From NCBI GenBank assembly GCA_964405265.1, contig CAYONC010000016.1, positions 1 to 30,837 of the forward strand: a stretch of 30,837 bases of DNA. Reading direction: 5' to 3'. The notes under the pieces are model-generated. The model made no database searches. It was not told the origin of the DNA and saw nothing but the letters and a program-made list of their open reading frames with translations. Positions 9,381-17,224 of the stretch are shown here, one piece after another (within the stretch, counting starts at the first letter, position 1; every line of letters begins with the position of its first letter). The translations under genes were made by a program, and so were the position numbers. Source of the DNA: Eshraghiella sp964405265 (GTDB lineage: Bacteria; Bacillota; Clostridia; Lachnospirales; Lachnospiraceae).

Positions 9381-10840
9381 TCAGTTTCCTCCGTTTTTCT
9401 GATAATATATATGCGTCCGTCTTTTTTTGCATCCATAAGAATACTGTTAATCAATTCGTATCCTCCGTGTATCCTCAGGTATTTCTTAATTATTCCCATT
9501 TCCGTGGAATACATTATGATAATTCCGTCTTTTCTTAACAGTCCGCAGGATTTTTCAAAAAAACGCCTGTAAAGCTCATCTGCGGCATTTCTGTCCGGTA
9601 CCGGCATTTCCGTAATTATCTCATCAAAGAGATATACGTGTTGGAAATCAAAAAAATCTTTTCGTATAAAATTTATTCCCACATCTGCCAGTCGGGCATT
9701 TTCTCTTGCATATTCAACCGCATCTCCGTATATGTCAATACCGTACAGATTGGATGCTTTCTTTTTTTTGTTACGTTCAATCAGAAGTGTTCCCACACCG
9801 CAGAACGGGTCAAGTACCGCTGCCTGCCCGGCAAGATAAGGTGCCGCCGCTTCTGCCATCATTGCCGCATTGGCAGGATGAAGGGATGTGGCAATATGAT
9901 TTTTTCTGTATAAAAATCTCCTGTCTTTATGCGTAAAAAGCTTCAGCAGACATCCTATTCCGCCTTCCCTGTCAGAGATGAGTCTCAATTCAATTTCATA
10001 ATCCGACACTGAATTGACAAGTCTCTTTCCTGAGACGGCTTCTATTTCTCCTGCCACTGCGGCACTGTCCATATCTGCTGACGATACACGGAAATAATAC
10101 GGAGTTCCGTTTTCCGCATGCAGTGAATTAAGAATGTCAAACAAATCACCCGAGACAATGCTTTTTGACAGTCCGTTTCTCTTCATCGGTTTCAGATTGT
10201 TGACCGGAAACAGCATTTCCCTGTATATTCTTATTGCTGAAAGCTTCCCCGTTTCCCTGCTGTCCGTCATTACTCCGCAAAAAATGTTTCTTGCGTTTCC
10301 GGTTATTTTTTCAACGGCATTTTTCAGATATCCCGACATTTCTTTTCTTGCCGTAAGTACAATTTTCATGCTTTTGTCAGGGTTCTTAAATTCATGTCTT
10401 ATATGTTCCGCTGATTCCGGAAACATTATTTTAAGCTCTTTCAGTTCTTCCGCTGCGTGTTTTACTTCTTCATCCTTAAAATTACCCTCCTCAAGCTCAG
10501 ACATCCTGCTGCGCAGAGTTTCTTCGTATACGGTATAATCATATGAACGGAGTGATTTAAGGTAAGAACTTTTCACAAACATTTTTGTCTCATTAACATA
10601 TCCTTCATACAGACACTGCCTGTATTCATCATCTCCGAGCATACCCATTATCAGTGCGGCATTTTTTCTTACCTTGGGATCCTCATTTTTAAGAAGCTCC
10701 GTAAAAAGCTCCGTACCGTATAATGCATCAGCTTTCAGTTCTTCGGCTTTTCCCTCCGCTGACAGTGAGGCCTTCAGCTCTGTCAGGGATTTTCTTAATT
10801 CTTTTTTGTCATATATATTCTTTAATTTCTCGTCAGACAT
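9377..10840 (-). CDS. HEAT-repeat / THUMP-type methyltransferase-like fusion protein
   Basis: A 487-residue protein with two parts. The N-terminal ~150 residues are helical and contain a HEAT-like unit (EDPKVRKNAALIMGMLGD). The C-terminal part is a Rossmann methyltransferase with SAM motif DPFCGVGTLLIER (about 344-356), preceded by a THUMP-enzyme-like SLHPANAAM segment. This resembles COG0116/TRM11-type guanine N2-methyltransferases. The usual NPPY catalytic motif is replaced by TEMPV (about 410-414), so activity or target may differ. I start at the ATG at 10840, with GAGGA four bases before it. The in-frame ATG at 10888 would overlap the amidase gene by 40 bases and lacks a ribosome site. 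It is coupled to fabG. Substrate unknown. Confidence 0.85.
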   Translation of the reverse strand: MSDEKLKNIYDKKELRKSLTELKASLSAEGKAEELKADALYGTELFTELLKNEDPKVRKNAALIMGMLGDDEYRQCLYEGYVNETKMFVKSSYLKSLRSYDYTVYEETLRSRMSELEEGNFKDEEVKHAAEELKELKIMFPESAEHIRHEFKNPDKSMKIVLTARKEMSGYLKNAVEKITGNARNIFCGVMTDSRETGKLSAIRIYREMLFPVNNLKPMKRNGLSKSIVSGDLFDILNSLHAENGTPYYFRVSSADMDSAAVAGEIEAVSGKRLVNSVSDYEIELRLISDREGGIGCLLKLFTHKDRRFLYRKNHIATSLHPANAAMMAEAAAPYLAGQAAVLDPFCGVGTLLIERNKKKKASNLYGIDIYGDAVEYARENARLADVGINFIRKDFFDFQHVYLFDEIITEMPVPDRNAADELYRRFFEKSCGLLRKDGIIIMYSTEMGIIKKYLRIHGGYELINSILMDAKKDGRIYIIRKTEETE

Positions 10841-10848
10841 TTTTTCCT

Positions 10849-11517
10849 CTACATGGCATTTTTTATGGCAAGTTTCATTGCATACCATTCTTCTTCATTT
10901 TCTACATAATATTTGGGACAGATTTTCCCGGTTATGTCGTAATGTCTTATTACATCCGTTTCAGGATTCAGCTTATATGTCCTGCAAAGTGCAGCCGCAA
11001 GCTTTATAACCGATTCATATGTTGCCGCATTATATTTTCCGCTTTCGTCCGGATGACAGCATTCAATCGAAATCGTATCGGCGTTTCTGCTGTTGGAGGC
11101 ATATGCTATTTCATCAAGAGGAACGCATTGTATGATTTCTCCTTCAAGTCCCACTATATAATGGCTGCTTGCATATGTGGTTTTCAGCTCCGCAAGGTTG
11201 TTAAAATAGCTTCGGTTCTGTGCCGCCGTGGTCCCGGGATTACCTACATAATGAATAACTATGGCATTTATTCTGCCTACCTTGTCACCCGGTCTTGAAT
11301 AATCATTAACGGGAAGAATATCCTGTATGATTTCACTGCCCGTCAGAAATTTATCCGGTTCAACAGGCGTATCCGTTGTGTTTTCATTTCCGTCTCCTGA
11401 CGTACCTGAGTTACCGGAAGTACCGGTTTCCTTTATATATTTTCCAAGGACAAATATTATAAATATGCCAATTAATACTGCCACTGATGACAGCAATGCA
11501 AGCTTTAGTTTTTTCAT
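10849..11517 (-). CDS. Membrane-anchored N-acetylmuramoyl-L-alanine amidase (Amidase_2)
   Basis: Zinc amidase that would cut the lactyl-L-Ala bond in peptidoglycan. An N-terminal hydrophobic stretch (residues 8-26) with a KK start acts as signal anchor. It is followed by a Gly/Ser/Thr-rich spacer (about 32-50) and the Amidase_2 domain: first zinc His in VIHYVGN, then RHYDITGK, then the KxCP-type third site (KICPKY). Length 222. The SD is AAGGAG at 11529-11534, 11 bases upstream. It is the first gene of the long leftward train. No strong promoter was recognised in the short gap after the guaB terminator. A role in wall remodelling is inferred from the family. Confidence 0.92.
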   Translation of the reverse strand: MKKLKLALLSSVAVLIGIFIIFVLGKYIKETGTSGNSGTSGDGNENTTDTPVEPDKFLTGSEIIQDILPVNDYSRPGDKVGRINAIVIHYVGNPGTTAAQNRSYFNNLAELKTTYASSHYIVGLEGEIIQCVPLDEIAYASNSRNADTISIECCHPDESGKYNAATYESVIKLAAALCRTYKLNPETDVIRHYDITGKICPKYYVENEEEWYAMKLAIKNAM

Positions 11518-11565
11518 CCTGTAATTTTCTCCTTATCACAATCATTCCTATTTTACATTAAAAAA

Positions 11566-11589
11566 AGGCTGTCGTAAATACGACAGCCT
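11566..11589 (-). terminator. Intrinsic terminator of guaB
   Basis: Perfect hairpin AGGCTGTCG / CGACAGCCT with a six-base loop. On the minus strand it is followed by a T run read from 11560-11566. It lies about 14 bases after the guaB stop and separates guaB from the amidase operon. Confidence 0.93.
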
Positions 11590-11602
11590 AAAAATTTTTA
11601 AA

Positions 11603-13057
11603 TTATGAATCTATGCTGTAATTAGGAGCTTCCTTGGTAATGTGAATGTCATGAGGATGGCTCTCTTTAAGCGACGCTGCGGATATTCTGACAAACCTGC
11701 CTGTATTTTTAAGAATCTCTATGGTCTTAGCCCCGCAATATCCCATTCCTGATCTCAGACCTCCCATTAACTGGAATACGGTATCTTCAACCATTCCCTT
11801 ATATGCCACTCTGCCTTCTACGCCTTCCGGTACGAGCTTCTTGGCATCCGTCTGAAAATATCTGTCCTTGCTTCCGTTTTCCATTGCGGCAATGGAACCC
11901 ATGCCTCTGTATACCTTATACTTACGTCCCTGGAAGAGTTCAAATTCTCCCGGTGCTTCATCACAACCTGCAAACATGCTTCCCATCATGCATACATCCG
12001 CTCCGGCAGCTATTGCCTTCGTCAAATCTCCGGAATACTTGATTCCGCCGTCTGCTATAAGCGGTATGCCATACTGCTTAGTCACTTCATACACATCCAT
12101 TATCGCCGTTATCTGCGGAACTCCGATTCCTGCAACCACTCTTGTCGTGCATATCGAACCCGGTCCTATTCCGACCTTGACGCAGTCAACCCCTGCCTCA
12201 ATAAGTGCCTTGGCTGCTTCACCCGTTGCTATGTTGCCTGCAATAAGCTGAAGATCCGGATATGCTGCCTTAACCTTCTTCACCGCATCAATAATATTCT
12301 TGGAATGTCCGTGTGCGGAATCTATTACAATACAGTCAACCTTGGCTTCAACAAGTGCCGCAACCCTGTCCATAATGTTAGCCGTTATTCCTACTGCTGC
12401 ACCACAGAGAAGCCTTCCCTGCTCATCCTTGGCTGAATACGGATATTTTATCTGCTTCTCTATATCCTTAATTGTTATAAGACCTCTTAAATTGAAATCA
12501 TCATCCACGATTGGAAGCTTCTCAACTCTTGCCCTGGCGAGTATTACCTTGGCTTCTTCAAGTGTAACCCCGACCCTTGCAGTAACAAGATTCTCACTTG
12601 TCATGCATTCCTTAATCTTCCTGGAGAAATCCTTCTCAAACTTGAGATCCCTGTTGGTAATGATTCCTACCAGCTTTCCGTTTTCTGTTATCGGTACTCC
12701 TGAAATCCTGAATTTTGCCATCAGATTATCGGCATCTTCAAGTGTATGTTCCGGTGAAAGGAAAAATGGGTCCGTGATAACTCCGTTCTCTGAACGCTTA
12801 ACCTTATCAACTTCTTCGGCCTGCTGCTCTATCGACATATTCTTATGGATAATTCCTATTCCGCCCTGTCTTGCCATTGCTATGGCCATTCTGTGCTCTG
12901 TCACGGTATCCATGCCTGCACTCATAATCGGAACGTTAAGCTTAATTTTCTTCGTAAGATGTGTTCCGAGCTCAATCATGTTAGGGGTTACTTCCGAATA
13001 TGAAGGTACTAAAAGTACATCATCAAATGTTATTCCATCGCCTATAATTGTACCCAT
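11603..13057 (-). CDS. guaB: IMP dehydrogenase
   Basis: Oxidises IMP to XMP with NAD+, the committed step to GMP. The 484 residues show an N-terminal TFDDVLLVP barrel start and two CBS domains at roughly 95-205. The catalytic loop GPGSICTTR has C303, and the C-terminal flap includes a YRGMGS segment. I use the ATG at 13057. A longer in-frame reading from TTG at 13105 would run back through the promoter (-10 at 13096-13101) and cannot be translated from that transcript. AGGA lies nine bases upstream of the ATG. The gene is monocistronic, with its own promoter and terminator. Confidence 0.97.
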   Translation of the reverse strand: MGTIIGDGITFDDVLLVPSYSEVTPNMIELGTHLTKKIKLNVPIMSAGMDTVTEHRMAIAMARQGGIGIIHKNMSIEQQAEEVDKVKRSENGVITDPFFLSPEHTLEDADNLMAKFRISGVPITENGKLVGIITNRDLKFEKDFSRKIKECMTSENLVTARVGVTLEEAKVILARARVEKLPIVDDDFNLRGLITIKDIEKQIKYPYSAKDEQGRLLCGAAVGITANIMDRVAALVEAKVDCIVIDSAHGHSKNIIDAVKKVKAAYPDLQLIAGNIATGEAAKALIEAGVDCVKVGIGPGSICTTRVVAGIGVPQITAIMDVYEVTKQYGIPLIADGGIKYSGDLTKAIAAGADVCMMGSMFAGCDEAPGEFELFQGRKYKVYRGMGSIAAMENGSKDRYFQTDAKKLVPEGVEGRVAYKGMVEDTVFQLMGGLRSGMGYCGAKTIEILKNTGRFVRISAASLKESHPHDIHITKEAPNYSIDS

Positions 13058-13095
13058 TCTTGTTATTCCTGCCTTTCTTATGTATAATTCATTAA

Positions 13096-13124
13096 AATAT
13101 ATCAAATCGTTTTGTAAAAGTCAA
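13096..13124 (-). promoter_or_regulatory. SigA-type promoter of guaB
   Basis: TTGACT -35 (13119-13124) and TATATT -10 (13096-13101) are separated by exactly 17 bases on the minus strand. Predicted start is near 13089, leaving about 32 bases to the ATG. No purine-box was identified around it. This promoter also fixes the guaB start codon. Confidence 0.85.
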
Positions 13125-13132
13125 TATTGAAA

Positions 13133-13657
13133 TTATAGTTCGTGTATTCTTCTTGAGTAAACTTTTTTGAATGCTTTTATCATCTCTTCATCAGGAGAAA
13201 AGAACAGGTAGCTTATGCTGCCGCTTTCATCCTTCATAACCGCAACAGTCCTGTCTTCATCCCTGTCATGGGTAGAATAATCATAATATGTGATGTTGGT
13301 AGCTTCCGCAAGGCTGTTAAATTTTTCCGAACTCTCCGGTGCCATAAAATCAAGCTGGTTAAAATTAAACACTTTCATGGTCTTCCTTGCAGTTTTGCCC
13401 ATTATCTTATCTATTGTAAGTTCTCCGGCAAAAAAACCGTATTCAAATTCCACATTGGTATTACGGAACACAAAATATACGGCAAAACCCACCGCGACAT
13501 CAAAAATCAGGGCAAATGTCAGTGCATAAGGAAGATTAATCATAAGCACAACCGTTATGCATAAAAAAAGTGAAGCCAGGGACATTATAAGACATCTTCC
13601 TATATATGCCTTGGCCGTTATTTTCCGTTTAATCATACATTCTACTAATTCTTCCAT
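13133..13657 (-). CDS. Conserved two-TM membrane protein (DUF6106-like, tentative)
   Basis: Hypothetical protein of 174 residues. Two adjacent membrane spans (about 22-43 and 45-66) are followed by a cytosolic-looking domain of about 105 residues. That domain contains FEYGFFAGELTIDKIMGK, KVFNFNQLDFMAP, and a C-terminal FFSPDEEMIKAFKKVY. The layout resembles small Lachnospiraceae membrane proteins annotated DUF6106; this assignment is from memory and uncertain. The start ATG has AAGGAG eight bases upstream. It stands alone between groEL and guaB. It stops just before the guaB promoter with no clear terminator, so transcripts may continue into guaB. Confidence 0.85.
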   Translation of the reverse strand: MEELVECMIKRKITAKAYIGRCLIMSLASLFLCITVVLMINLPYALTFALIFDVAVGFAVYFVFRNTNVEFEYGFFAGELTIDKIMGKTARKTMKVFNFNQLDFMAPESSEKFNSLAEATNITYYDYSTHDRDEDRTVAVMKDESGSISYLFFSPDEEMIKAFKKVYSRRIHEL

Positions 13658-13752
13658 TTAATTTCTCCTTGTATCATAGTCAGTTTGTTATATTGTACTA
13701 ATTTTTATGAAATAAAGAAAGACTTTTTTTATTTTTTTAATATTAGAAAAAA

Positions 13753-13779
13753 GAGACTGCTGCCAGTGACAACAGTCTC
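13753..13779 (-). terminator. Intrinsic terminator of groES-groEL
   Basis: On the minus strand GAGACTGTTG pairs with CAGCAGTCTC (one G-U) around a seven-base loop. It is followed by TTTTTT (13747-13752), and starts about 27 bases after the groEL stop. Confidence 0.92.
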
Positions 13780-13805
13780 ATATTATTTTCATGCGGCAGA
13801 CGTGA

Positions 13806-15434
13806 TTACATCATTCCGCCCATTCCGCCCATTCCGCCGGCCGGCATTGCCGGAGCGTCTTCTTTAATATTAGCCACAACCGATTCTGTCGTAAGAAGTG
13901 TTGATGCCACACTTGTTGCATTCTGAAGTGCACTTCTTGTTACTTTAGCAGGATCAAGAATACCTGCTGCAACCATATCCACATATTCTTCATGAAGTGC
14001 ATCGAATCCCGTTCCGACCGGTGATTCCTTAACCTTATTGACAATAACCGCACCTTCAAGCCCTGCATTATGAGCAATATGGAATAAAGGAGCTTCAAGT
14101 GCCTTAAGAATTAATTTTGCACCCGTCTTCTCATCACCTTCAAGGGTATCTGCAAGAAGCTCTACCTTCTTGGATGCGTGGATGTATGCAGAACCGCCTC
14201 CTGCGATAATTCCTTCTTCAACCGCTGCCTTGGTTGCCGCAAGTGCATCCTCAAGGCGAAGCTTATTTTCTTTCATTTCGGTTTCGGTAGCTGCACCTAC
14301 ACGGATAACTGCAACACCGCCTGCAAGCTTGGCAAGTCTTTCCTGTAATTTTTCCTTATCAAATTCAGATGTGGTCTCTGCAAGCTGTGCCTTAATCTGA
14401 TTAATTCTTGCGTCAATATCAGACTTATTGCCGTTACCGTCAACAATTACCGTATTTTCTTTCTGAACCTTAACGGATTTTGCCCTTCCGAGGTCCTCAA
14501 GGGTTGTTTCACTTAATTCAAGTCCAAGCTCCTCTGATATTACCTTTCCGCCTGTAAGAACCGCAATATCCTTGAGCATTTCTTTTCTTCTGTCTCCGTA
14601 TCCCGGTGCTTTAACAGCAACAACATTGAATGTTCCTCTTAATTTGTTAACGATTAATGTCGTAAGTGCTTCTCCTTCTACATCTTCCGCAATAATAAGA
14701 AGTTTTGCACCTGTCTTTACAATCTGTTCAAGAAGCGGGAGAATTTCCTGTATATTGCTTATTTTCTTATCCGTGATGAGAATATAAGGATCATCAAGTA
14801 CGGCTTCCATTTTATCCATGTCGGTTGCCATATATGCTGATATATATCCTCTGTCAAACTGCATACCTTCAACAACGTCAAGCTCTGTCTTCATTGTCTT
14901 GGATTCTTCTATTGTAATGACTCCGTCGTTTGACACTTTTTCCATTGCATCCGCAACAAGTAAGCCTACTTCTTCATCACCTGCCGATATTGCGGCAACC
15001 TTACCAATCTGATCCTTACCGGTAACCTTTGAGCTCATCTCGGCAATGGCTTCCACTGCACAGTCTGTGGCCTTCTTCATACCCTTTCTCAGGATAATCG
15101 GATTAGCTCCTGCAGCAAGATTCTTAATTCCTTCGTCTATCATTGCCTGTGCAAGAACCGTTGCGGTCGTTGTTCCGTCTCCGGCAACATCATTGGTCTT
15201 GGTGGCAACTTCCTTGACAAGCTGTGCACCCATATTCTCAAATGCGTCTTCAAGTTCTATTTCCTTGGCGATTGTAACACCATCGTTGGTAATAAGAGGT
15301 GCTCCGTATGATTTATCAAGTACTACGTTTCTTCCTTTTGGTCCGAGCGTAACTCTTACAGTATCCGCCAGTTTATTAACTCCGTTTCCGAGAGTCTCTC
15401 TTGCTTCAGCTCCGTATTTAATTTCCTTAGCCAT
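13806..15434 (-). CDS. groEL: Chaperonin GroEL (60 kDa)
   Basis: ATP-driven folding chamber, a 14-mer with GroES in the cytoplasm. The 542 residues carry the family's N-terminal KEIKYGAEAR, the GDGTTTATVLAQ nucleotide-binding block, and the GGM-rich C-terminal tail (MGGMGGMM). Ribosome site GGAGG lies nine bases before the ATG. It is second in the groES-groEL operon and shares its CIRCE control. Nothing is missing or unusual. Confidence 0.99.
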   Translation of the reverse strand: MAKEIKYGAEARETLGNGVNKLADTVRVTLGPKGRNVVLDKSYGAPLITNDGVTIAKEIELEDAFENMGAQLVKEVATKTNDVAGDGTTTATVLAQAMIDEGIKNLAAGANPIILRKGMKKATDCAVEAIAEMSSKVTGKDQIGKVAAISAGDEEVGLLVADAMEKVSNDGVITIEESKTMKTELDVVEGMQFDRGYISAYMATDMDKMEAVLDDPYILITDKKISNIQEILPLLEQIVKTGAKLLIIAEDVEGEALTTLIVNKLRGTFNVVAVKAPGYGDRRKEMLKDIAVLTGGKVISEELGLELSETTLEDLGRAKSVKVQKENTVIVDGNGNKSDIDARINQIKAQLAETTSEFDKEKLQERLAKLAGGVAVIRVGAATETEMKENKLRLEDALAATKAAVEEGIIAGGGSAYIHASKKVELLADTLEGDEKTGAKLILKALEAPLFHIAHNAGLEGAVIVNKVKESPVGTGFDALHEEYVDMVAAGILDPAKVTRSALQNATSVASTLLTTESVVANIKEDAPAMPAGGMGGMGGMM

Positions 15435-15452
15435 AATTCTTAACCTCCGTTA

Positions 15453-15737
15453 TTATTCTACTATCGCAAGAATGTCATTCTGCTTTACTACTATATATTC
15501 TTCATCTTCCAGCTTAACTTCCGTACCGGCATATTTTGAGAATATAACTTTATCTCCTGGTTTTACCTGCATAACAATTTCTTTTCCGTCTGCCATACCG
15601 CCCGGTCCGACTGCAACTACTTCTGCCTGCTGTGGTTTTTCCTTGGCCTGGCCGGGAAGAACTATTCCCGATTTTGTGGTTTCTTCTGCTACAAGCTGCC
15701 TTAATACAACCCTGTCTCCTAAAGGTACTAACTTCAT
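15453..15737 (-). CDS. groES: Co-chaperonin GroES (10 kDa)
   Basis: Heptameric lid of the GroEL chamber. The 94 residues contain the usual PLGDRVVLRQ start, mobile loop (TKSGIVLPGQAKEKPQ) and GDKVIFSKYAGTE roof/strand segment. A strong AGGAGG site precedes the ATG. It lies 18 bases upstream of groEL and just downstream of a perfect CIRCE element, so it should be induced by heat or misfolding through HrcA. Confidence 0.99.
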   Translation of the reverse strand: MKLVPLGDRVVLRQLVAEETTKSGIVLPGQAKEKPQQAEVVAVGPGGMADGKEIVMQVKPGDKVIFSKYAGTEVKLEDEEYIVVKQNDILAIVE

Positions 15738-15767
15738 AATTTAAAACCTCCTAAACTCTTGATCTTA

Positions 15768-15794
15768 TTAGCACTCACTTAATCAGAGTGCTAA
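15768..15794 (-). promoter_or_regulatory. CIRCE operator (HrcA binding site)
   Basis: Perfect inverted repeat TTAGCACTC - nine bases - GAGTGCTAA, identical to the established CIRCE consensus. It lies just downstream of the predicted groESL start site and 30 bases before the groES ATG. HrcA itself is not in the window. Confidence 0.98.
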
Positions 15795-15804
15795 CATATT
15801 TTAT

Positions 15805-15833
15805 ATATTAGTCACTTTTATATGCGTGTGCAA
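15805..15833 (-). promoter_or_regulatory. SigA-type promoter of groESL
   Basis: TTGCAC (15828-15833) and TAATAT (15805-15810) are 17 bases apart on the minus strand. The predicted start near 15798 abuts the CIRCE repeat, as expected for HrcA repression. Confidence 0.8.
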
Positions 15834-15897
15834 CTATATTATTTTTTCGTTTTTCAGATATTATCTCATGCAATCTCTGTTTTTCTCGTTTTTTCTT

Positions 15898-16740
15898 CTA
15901 TTTTTTACCAATTTTATTAATTTTACCGTAATAAAAAAGGTACTGCTGGGCATATCCTCCGTATTCCCCGAATTTTTTTTCCGCATAAGCGGCTATATCG
16001 GAATTTTGGGTTTCTTCTTTAAAATAGAGTGTCTCCATAATTCTCTTTATCCACACATCTATTGGAAAGGCATTTCTCTTTCCAAGCGAAAAGAGTGCTA
16101 TGCAGTTTGCCACTTTATCTCCTATTCCGTTGACATTTTTCAATACGGTAATACATTCTTCATATGACATTCTGCGAAGCTCTGCTTCATTTATTGTGCC
16201 GTCACTGTATTTTCTGCACGCATCCATGATGTATTTTGCACGGAATCCCGCACTGCATGCTTTAATGCCTTCTTCTCCTGCTTTTATAAGTGCCACGGCG
16301 TCAGGAAACAGATGCATCATGCCCTTATCTTTCCCGTATTTTTCCGACAGGGATGCAACAATACGCTTTATGCCGGGAATCTGCTGATTCTGTGATATTA
16401 TAAATGAAATCATTGTTTCAAAAAAATCCTGGTTGAGTATCCTCACACCCCACATCGCATCCGCTGCTTCCCTTAAAACGTCATCATTTTCCGAAAGGAT
16501 TCTTTTTATTGCCCCATAATCCCTTTTCAGGTCAAAATATTCTTCCCATACATCCCGGAATTCTTTTTCTTCCGTATCAAAAAATATAAGCTTATCTTTC
16601 CGTTGTGCGACATGAAGCACTTTTCCCATTGCTGACAGCAGGTATTCTTCCTCATCCTTCTTCATATAATGAAAGCATTGCCCGCATTCGAGGGTCTGAC
16701 TCAGCAAAAAATCAGTTATTCCTTCTACCGTATAATTCAT
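15898..16740 (-). CDS. ogg: 8-oxoguanine DNA glycosylase/AP lyase, Ogg type
   Basis: Removes 8-oxoguanine from DNA. The 280 residues show the OGG N-terminal domain (LECGQCFHY), the QNQQIPGIKRIV helix region, and the HhH-GPD core with the catalytic Lys (K209 in GIGDKVANC) and Asp (D228 in FPIDVWIKRI). Both are in the positions used by Ogg1. The start at 16740 has only a weak GAGAAG-type ribosome site. Downstream lies the groESL promoter with no obvious terminator between. The AP-lyase activity is family knowledge, not shown here. Confidence 0.93.
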   Translation of the reverse strand: MNYTVEGITDFLLSQTLECGQCFHYMKKDEEEYLLSAMGKVLHVAQRKDKLIFFDTEEKEFRDVWEEYFDLKRDYGAIKRILSENDDVLREAADAMWGVRILNQDFFETMISFIISQNQQIPGIKRIVASLSEKYGKDKGMMHLFPDAVALIKAGEEGIKACSAGFRAKYIMDACRKYSDGTINEAELRRMSYEECITVLKNVNGIGDKVANCIALFSLGKRNAFPIDVWIKRIMETLYFKEETQNSDIAAYAEKKFGEYGGYAQQYLFYYGKINKIGKK

Positions 16741-16877
16741 TTCTTTCTTCTCTTTTTGTTTTTTTCTAAATTATAATCTAAAATCCAAAAAATTTTAATA
16801 TTTTTTTCATAAGGTCTTTTTTTTTTTTTGATTTCGTATTAGAATATAAGCAAATATATTCAGGGAGGGTTAATTTT

Positions 16878-17057
16878 ATGAAAAAAGTTTTCAAAATTCT
16901 TATCGCTGTAACCGCAATTATTGCAGGAGTTGTAGGAGGTCTCATGCTTTACTCTAAGATTAAGCAGAAGAGAGCTGACGAGGTCGATGAATTTGATGAT
17001 GATTTCGATGATGACTTCGATGATGAGAGCATTCAGGAAGACGCGGCTGAGGTATAG
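16878..17057 (+). CDS. Small single-span membrane protein with Asp/Phe-rich tail
   Basis: A 59-residue protein below usual size cut-offs. The ATG at 16878 has a strong GGGAGGG site (16863-16869) eight bases upstream. N-terminal MKKVFKILIA starts a hydrophobic span (about 4-26), followed by the basic KIKQKR. A highly acidic tail follows, built from a repeated DDDF/DDE unit (residues 34-50). The topology suggests the acidic tail is in the cytoplasm with an uncleaved anchor, or the reverse; the sequence does not decide. The stop codon lies in the loop of its own terminator. Function unknown. Good ribosome site, clean frame and exactly placed terminator make it a real gene. Confidence 0.85.
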   Translation: MKKVFKILIAVTAIIAGVVGGLMLYSKIKQKRADEVDEFDDDFDDDFDDESIQEDAAEV

Positions 17058-17073
17058 ACCTCAGCCTTTTTTT
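17045..17073 (+). terminator. Intrinsic terminator overlapping the stop of the 59-residue gene
   Basis: Perfect nine-base stem GGCTGAGGT / ACCTCAGCC, with the loop ATAG containing the TAG stop, followed by seven Ts. The last three sense codons and the stop are part of the hairpin. Confidence 0.95.
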
Positions 17074-17224
17074 GTAACAGAAGATTATGGCTCTCTTTCC
17101 GGTTTACTGCCGAAATTAACAGGAATGTTAACCGGCGTTGACAGATTGTTTAATTCTGTTGGTAGTGTTTTCAGTATAAAAATAATACGATATTTACATC
17201 AAGCCGTCTAAGGAGGAAACATTG

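Noticed and set aside
11603..13105. guaB with TTG start at 13105
   Set aside because: The extension includes the promoter -10 box, so it is not transcribed; ATG 13057 matches the family start.
12300..13130. 276-codon plus-strand ORF opposite guaB
   Set aside because: Antisense shadow of a strongly conserved gene, running through its promoter.
15046..15744. 232-codon plus-strand ORF opposite groES/groEL
   Set aside because: Shadow frame created by groESL codon usage.
15858..15868. AGATAATATCT-type palindrome between ogg and the groESL promoter
   Set aside because: Short and A/T-rich, with no T run; not convincing as terminator or operator.
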